Origin: DASUNQ01 sp035536455
GTDB lineage: Bacteria; Acidobacteriota; Thermoanaerobaculia; Multivoradales; UBA5704
Direction of reading: 5' to 3'
DNA length: 64,000 nucleotides
Assembly (NCBI GenBank): GCA_035536455.1
Contig: DATLOC010000053.1
Coordinates: forward strand, 124,001-188,000
Shown here piece by piece: positions 60,121-64,000 of the stretch. Numbering within the stretch: the stretch's first letter is position 1; every line of letters starts with the position of its first letter. The notes beneath the pieces are model-generated. The model was given only the letters and a program-made list of their open reading frames with translations, did not search any database and was not told the origin of the DNA. A program made the position numbers and the translations under genes.

Positions 60121-62502
60121 ATGACCGCAGCACGGCGTAACGGTCCCCCCGGCTCCGCCCCCTTCCTCGCGGCTCTCCTGCTCCTCGGCAGTCTCGTCCA
60201 GGCGGCGCTCCTCCTCGCTGCCGAGGCACGCTACGCCGGCCGCAGCCTCGAAGAGGCGCTCCTCGACCTCCGCGCCCGCGGCCTGCGCTTGGTCTTCACC
60301 AGCAACGTCGTGCGCCCGGAGATGCGGGTCGAGACCGAGCCGGCCGCCGCCGAGCCGCGCCGCGTCCTCGACGAGATCCTCGCCCCGCACGGCCTCGCCG
60401 CCCGCGAGGCCCCGAACGGCATCGTCGTCGTCGTGCGGCGCCCCGCCACGCCGGCCGCCGCGGCGCCCGCGCCCGGCGCGCCCGGCGCCGCAACCTCCGC
60501 GCCGGTATCCGCCGCCCCCGAGCCACCGCTCGAGATCCACGAGGAGATCGTCGTCACCCCGAGCAAGATCTCGCTGCTGCGCGAGGACCCGGTCGGCCTC
60601 CTCGGCTTGAGCCGCGACGAGATCCTCACCCTCCCCCACCTGGGCGACGACTTCTTCCGCGCCCTGTCGCTGCTGCCCGGGACGGCGGCCAACGACGTCA
60701 GCGCCCGCTTCCACGTCCGCGGCGCGCGCGACGACGAGACGCAGATCGTGCTCGACGGCCAGGAGCTGTTCGAGCCCTTCCACCTCCAGGACTTCGAGAG
60801 CCCGCTCAGCCTCATCGCCCCCGCCACCCTGAGCGGCGCCGACCTCTCGACCGGCGGCTTCCCGGCCCGCTACGGCGACCGCATGGGGGGCGTCCTCGAC
60901 ATGACAACGGTGCGGCCGAGCGGCGGCGCGCGCTTGCGGCTCGGCGCCGGCATCCTCGGCTTCCACCTCGGCGGCGGCGGCACCTTCGCCGGCGAGCGCG
61001 GCGCCTGGCTGGTCGAGGCGCGGCGCGGCTCGAGCGACCTCCTGGGCCGGCTCCTGGGCGACGAGGACCCGCGCTACTGGGACGGCTTCGGCAAGGTCGA
61101 CTACTACCTGACCGCCCGCCACGGCCTGCGCGTCAACTTCCTGCGCTCCTTCGACGAGCTGGACTTCGAGGACGTCGGCGAGGAGACCAAGCGCTTCGAG
61201 ACCGAGTACGACAACGGCTACCAGTGGCTGACCCACCAGGCGCTGCTGGGCGCCGACCAGTCGCTGGAGTCCGCCGTCGCCGGCGCCCGCGTCGAGCGCG
61301 AGCGGCGCGGGCTGGAGCTGGAGGAGGACGCGCGCTTCGCCGTCCTCGACCACCGCGACACCGGGGTCTTCGAGCTGCGCCAGGGCTGGCAGCGGCAGAC
61401 GCCGCGGCACCTGCTGCAGGCGGGCTGGCAGCGGCGCGAGCTGGAGACCGAGTACGACTACGCCGCCGAGCGCGAGCTGGACGAGCCGCTGGCGCGCATC
61501 CGCCACGACTTCGGGCACGACACCACGGTCTTCGCCGGCGAGTTCGACGAGCGCGACTGGGGCGCCTGGGCCAGCGACCGCCTGCGTCTCGGCGAGCCGC
61601 TGACCCTCGAGCTCGGCCTGCGCCACGACCGCCACTCGCAGACCAGCGAGGGCCACACCAGCCCGCGCGTCAACCTCGCCTGGGCGGTCGGCGAGCGCAG
61701 CGTCGTGCGCGCCGCCTGGGGGCGCTACCACCAGAGCCAGCGGCCCTACGAGCTGGAGGTCGAGGACGGCGAGACGGCGTTCCACCGCGTCGAGCGCTCG
61801 GAGCACCGCGTCCTCGGCTTCGAGACCCTGCTGGGCGCCCCCGGCGGCCGCGACTGGGAGCTGCGCCTCGAGCTCTACCGCCGCGGCGTCGCCAACCCGC
61901 GGCAGCGCTTCGAGAACCTCTTCGAGCCGATCAACGTCTTCCCCGAAGTCGAGCCCGACCGCGTGCGCATCGCGCCGGAGGAGAGCGTCGCCGAGGGGGT
62001 CGAGCTCTTCCTGCGCGGCGAGGCCGGACCGCGCGCCGCCTGGTGGGTCAACTACACCTACGCCACGACCGAGGACGAGATCGCCGGCCGCCGCGTGCCG
62101 CGGCAGTTCGACCAGACGCACAGCCTGAACCTCGACCTCGACCTGCGCGCCGGCACCCACTGGCGGCTCAACTTCGCCTGGCGCTTCCACACCGGCTGGC
62201 CGACGACGCCGCTGTCGCTCGTGGAGACGGACGACAAGGGGGACCTCGAGTACCAGCCAGTCCTGGGGCCGCTCAACAGCGCCCGCCTCCCCGACTACCA
62301 CCGCCTCGACGTGCGCGCCAGCCGCCGCTGGCGGATCGGCGCGGCGTCGCTCGACCTGTTCTTCGACGTGCAGAACCTCTACAACCGGAAGAACGTCGCC
62401 GGCTTCGACATCGAGATCGACGAGGACGAGGGGAGGCTGGTGATTCGCGAAGAGGGGTGGCCGGGGATCATCCCGTCGGCCGGCATCAGCCTCGAGCTGT
62501 GA
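60121..62502 (+). CDS. TonB-dependent receptor with N-terminal STN signalling domain
   Basis: 793 residues with a signal peptide (APFLAALLLLGSLVQAALLL). Residues about 38-105 are an STN domain (RSLEEALLDLRARGLRLVFT, RVLDEILAPHGLAAREAPNG). The plug follows (EEIVVTPSKISLL, ALSLLPGTAANDVSARFHVR, IVLDGQELFEPFHLQDFESP), then a 22-strand barrel to the C-terminal LEL. Classical receptors with STN pass a signal to a FecR-type anti-sigma factor; one lies next door on the opposite strand. The ligand is not deducible. Likely powered by ExbBD/TonB elsewhere. Confidence 0.9.
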   Translation: MTAARRNGPPGSAPFLAALLLLGSLVQAALLLAAEARYAGRSLEEALLDLRARGLRLVFTSNVVRPEMRVETEPAAAEPRRVLDEILAPHGLAAREAPNGIVVVVRRPATPAAAAPAPGAPGAATSAPVSAAPEPPLEIHEEIVVTPSKISLLREDPVGLLGLSRDEILTLPHLGDDFFRALSLLPGTAANDVSARFHVRGARDDETQIVLDGQELFEPFHLQDFESPLSLIAPATLSGADLSTGGFPARYGDRMGGVLDMTTVRPSGGARLRLGAGILGFHLGGGGTFAGERGAWLVEARRGSSDLLGRLLGDEDPRYWDGFGKVDYYLTARHGLRVNFLRSFDELDFEDVGEETKRFETEYDNGYQWLTHQALLGADQSLESAVAGARVERERRGLELEEDARFAVLDHRDTGVFELRQGWQRQTPRHLLQAGWQRRELETEYDYAAERELDEPLARIRHDFGHDTTVFAGEFDERDWGAWASDRLRLGEPLTLELGLRHDRHSQTSEGHTSPRVNLAWAVGERSVVRAAWGRYHQSQRPYELEVEDGETAFHRVERSEHRVLGFETLLGAPGGRDWELRLELYRRGVANPRQRFENLFEPINVFPEVEPDRVRIAPEESVAEGVELFLRGEAGPRAAWWVNYTYATTEDEIAGRRVPRQFDQTHSLNLDLDLRAGTHWRLNFAWRFHTGWPTTPLSLVETDDKGDLEYQPVLGPLNSARLPDYHRLDVRASRRWRIGAASLDLFFDVQNLYNRKNVAGFDIEIDEDEGRLVIREEGWPGIIPSAGISLEL

Positions 62503-62511
62503 GCCGGGCGC

Positions 62512-63519
62512 TCAGCCGCCGGCGCGGGTGATGCGCAGCGCGCCGCCTTCGAGGCGGTAGTCGAGGCCGCTCCCCGGCAGGACGACGGCGACGGAGGCGT
62601 CGGGGGGCATGCCCTCGATCGAGCCGTGCAGGCGGATGGTCGAGGCCAGCTCGGCCAGCGACTCGTCCTCGTACTGCAGGCGCCAGGCGGTCTCGCGCGA
62701 CACCCAGTGCAGGTAGTCGCGCAGCGTCGCCCCCTCGATCTCGAAGCTCGGCGCCGCCGCCAGCACCCACTCCCAGACCGCTCCCTGCGGCTCGATCCGC
62801 CCGCGGCCGAGCCGGCCGTCGCGCCCCAGCCGCAGCTCGCCGCCGGCGGCGACCGGCGCCTCCGGCCCGGCCTGGCGGACGAGGGCCACCGAGCCCTCGC
62901 GCACCCGCACCCGCAGCGCCACCCCGCCCGCGGGGTCCATGCGCACCTCGAACTGGGTGCCGACCTCGCGCACGCTACCCCAAGGGGTGCCGATTGCGAG
63001 CCCGCCGCCGCCGGCCGCGCCCGCCGAGTCCACGTACACCGCGCCGCGCTCGAGCTCCAGCCGGGTGGCGGAGGTGAGCCGGACCCGAGTGCCGCCGTCG
63101 AGGCGGACCGACTCGCCGCCCGCCAGGCGGAGGGCGATGAGTCCGCCGCCGCCGGTCTCGACCGTCGTGCCGGCGGTGAGGACGGCGCCGGGGGCCACCG
63201 CGACTTCCCCCTTGACGAGCTGCACGGTCGCCACCCGCTCCACCCCGACCGGCGCGGCGTCGCGCACCGACCACCACCAGCCGATCCCCAGGGCGAGGAG
63301 CAGGGTCGCGGCGAGCGCCAGCGGCAGGGTACGGCGGAAGCGCCGCCGGCGCTCTGCCGCCGCCAGCGCCTCCCACTCGCGCCGCGCCGCCGCGCGGATG
63401 GCGGCCAGGTCCTCGGCCGGCACCGCCGGGCGGCGGCCGGCGCTCTCCAGGAGCTCGCGCACCGCCGCCTCGTCGGCCGGCGACTCCGTGGAGCGCGGGT
63501 CGAGCCGGGGGTCGCTCAC
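62512..63519 (-). CDS. FecR-like anti-sigma regulator with STN-like C-terminus
   Basis: 335 residues from GTG 63517-63519. A cytoplasmic N-terminus (about 1-85) precedes one membrane segment (RTLPLALAATLLLALGIGWW). The FecR domain follows (VATVQLVKGEVAVAPGAVLT, GGGGLIALRLAGGESVRLDG, LERGAVYVDSAG, GSVREVGTQFEVRM). The C-terminal ~75 residues are an STN-like module (ATLRDYLHWVSRETAWRLQY, LPGSGLDYRLEGGALRITRA). It should restrain the ECF sigma factor whose gene it overlaps (GTGA) and receive a signal from a receptor such as the one at 60121-62502, 9 bp away and convergent. Confidence 0.87.
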   Translation of the reverse strand: MSDPRLDPRSTESPADEAAVRELLESAGRRPAVPAEDLAAIRAAARREWEALAAAERRRRFRRTLPLALAATLLLALGIGWWWSVRDAAPVGVERVATVQLVKGEVAVAPGAVLTAGTTVETGGGGLIALRLAGGESVRLDGGTRVRLTSATRLELERGAVYVDSAGAAGGGGLAIGTPWGSVREVGTQFEVRMDPAGGVALRVRVREGSVALVRQAGPEAPVAAGGELRLGRDGRLGRGRIEPQGAVWEWVLAAAPSFEIEGATLRDYLHWVSRETAWRLQYEDESLAELASTIRLHGSIEGMPPDASVAVVLPGSGLDYRLEGGALRITRAGG

Positions 63520-64000
63520 GACGCCGTCACCTCGCGCCGCGCGCGCTCGAACGGCGTCTCCGCGGTCGGCGCCTCCGGCCCGGTGACCCGCCGGAAGGCG
63601 TCGCGGAAGGCCTGGCGGGCGCGCGTCAGCAGCGACTCCGCGGCCTTCGTCCGCACCCCCAGCCGCGCGGCGATCTTCTCGACCGGCAGGCGCTCGACGT
63701 ACTTCCACTCGAGCGCCAGGCTGTAGTGCGGCGGCAGGCCGTCGAGGACGGCGTGCACCAGCCCGGCGCGCTCCTTGGCGAGCAGCGCCTGCTCCGGCCC
63801 CGGGGGTCCGGGGACGAGGGCCGCGTCGGCCGCGATGTCAGTGCCCGTCAGCGTCATCTCTTGGTCCCTCCGGCCTTCGCGCCGGAAGTGGGCGGCGATC
63901 TCGTTGCGGCAGCAGGCGCAGAGCCAGGTCATCAGCTCCGACTCGCCGCGGAAGCTCGCCAGCTTCGCGATCACCTTGCACACGGTCGTCTGCACGATCT
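63516..64000 (-). CDS. ECF-type RNA polymerase sigma factor (cut by window edge)
   Basis: At least 161 residues in view; the frame continues past the window edge. Region 2 ends are visible at VCKVIAKLASFRGESELMTW and CCRNEIAAHFRREGRR, region 4 at GLPPHYSLALEWKYVERLPV, KIAARLGVRTKAAESLLTRA and RQAFRDAF. The internal GTG at 63995 is not the start, as conserved region 2.1-2.2 should lie upstream. It probably drives its own operon and a receptor regulon under FecR control. Confidence 0.85.
   Translation of the reverse strand, partial: IVQTTVCKVIAKLASFRGESELMTWLCACCRNEIAAHFRREGRRDQEMTLTGTDIAADAALVPGPPGPEQALLAKERAGLVHAVLDGLPPHYSLALEWKYVERLPVEKIAARLGVRTKAAESLLTRARQAFRDAFRRVTGPEAPTAETPFERARREVTAS

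Overview
The window looks like chromosomal DNA of a high-GC, Gram-negative bacterium. An LptD-type outer-membrane protein, a TonB-dependent receptor with a FecR/ECF-sigma pair, RND pumps and a YhaM-like nuclease all fit this. My best guess is an Acidobacteriota (Thermoanaerobaculia-like) genome. The main support is the GWxTD/VWA secreted protein at 52609-55167 and the C-terminal domain of the haloperoxidase at 21295-22893, both of which I associate with that group. No rRNA, tRNA, phage or IS transposase gene was seen. Genes are packed tightly, and many neighbours overlap through ATGA, GTGA or TTGA, so most operons are probably translationally coupled.

Layout: 1-2076 (minus) lptD and a thiolase. 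2685-7511 (plus) ruvX, mltG, a pseudokinase fused to a TonB-like domain, and a WecA/TagO-type glycosyltransferase. 7528-14855 holds an acyl-CoA carboxylase subunit, CsbD, a MoaD-MoaE fusion and a run of minus-strand genes, several frameshifted by one base. 14917-22893 (minus) is a redox cluster: SCO/cytochrome c/periplasmic-binding fusion, an SCO-like protein that has lost its cysteines, a multicopper oxidase and a vanadium haloperoxidase. 23041-26582 (minus) is a cysteine-synthesis locus in which a CysO-like sulfur carrier is fused to its E1 enzyme and a rhodanese, beside Mec-type JAMM peptidase, CysM and a catalytically dead JAMM paralogue. 26700-34122 is an accessory region with a SUOX-fold protein, a protein-glutaminase-like enzyme with a free-standing copy of its N-terminal domain, an erythromycin-esterase-like protein, a truncated hydrolase, a low-GC tyrosinase insert and several repeat arrays.

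34123-43016 (minus) has a rhomboid protease and a three-gene RND efflux operon. 43222-44998 (plus) is a three-gene cassette starting with a 66-residue glycine-zipper peptide. A BrnT/BrnA module follows, apparently inserted at the 3' end of an ABC exporter operon (45600-48666). 48741-56305 is mostly housekeeping: XseA/XseB, zinc-ribbon and membrane proteins, a VWA protein and a YhaM-like nuclease. 56369-58548 is a small lower-GC stretch with a MazEF-like pair, a frameshifted membrane protein and a lactate/malate dehydrogenase. 58516-64000 has VanZ-like and DUF420 membrane proteins, then a TonB-dependent receptor facing a FecR/ECF-sigma pair.

The most unusual feature is a set of five arrays of degenerate tandem repeats at 10959-11399, 30563-30835, 33139-33390, 33497-33832 and 33835-34044. 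Their consensus sequences differ, but all keep an exact 21-bp period (two turns of B-DNA and also seven codons), and most units in four of the five carry a short dyad. I know of no described element that matches. The second theme is sulfur carriers (MoaD-like, CysO-like) embedded in fusions so that their functional diglycine is internal.
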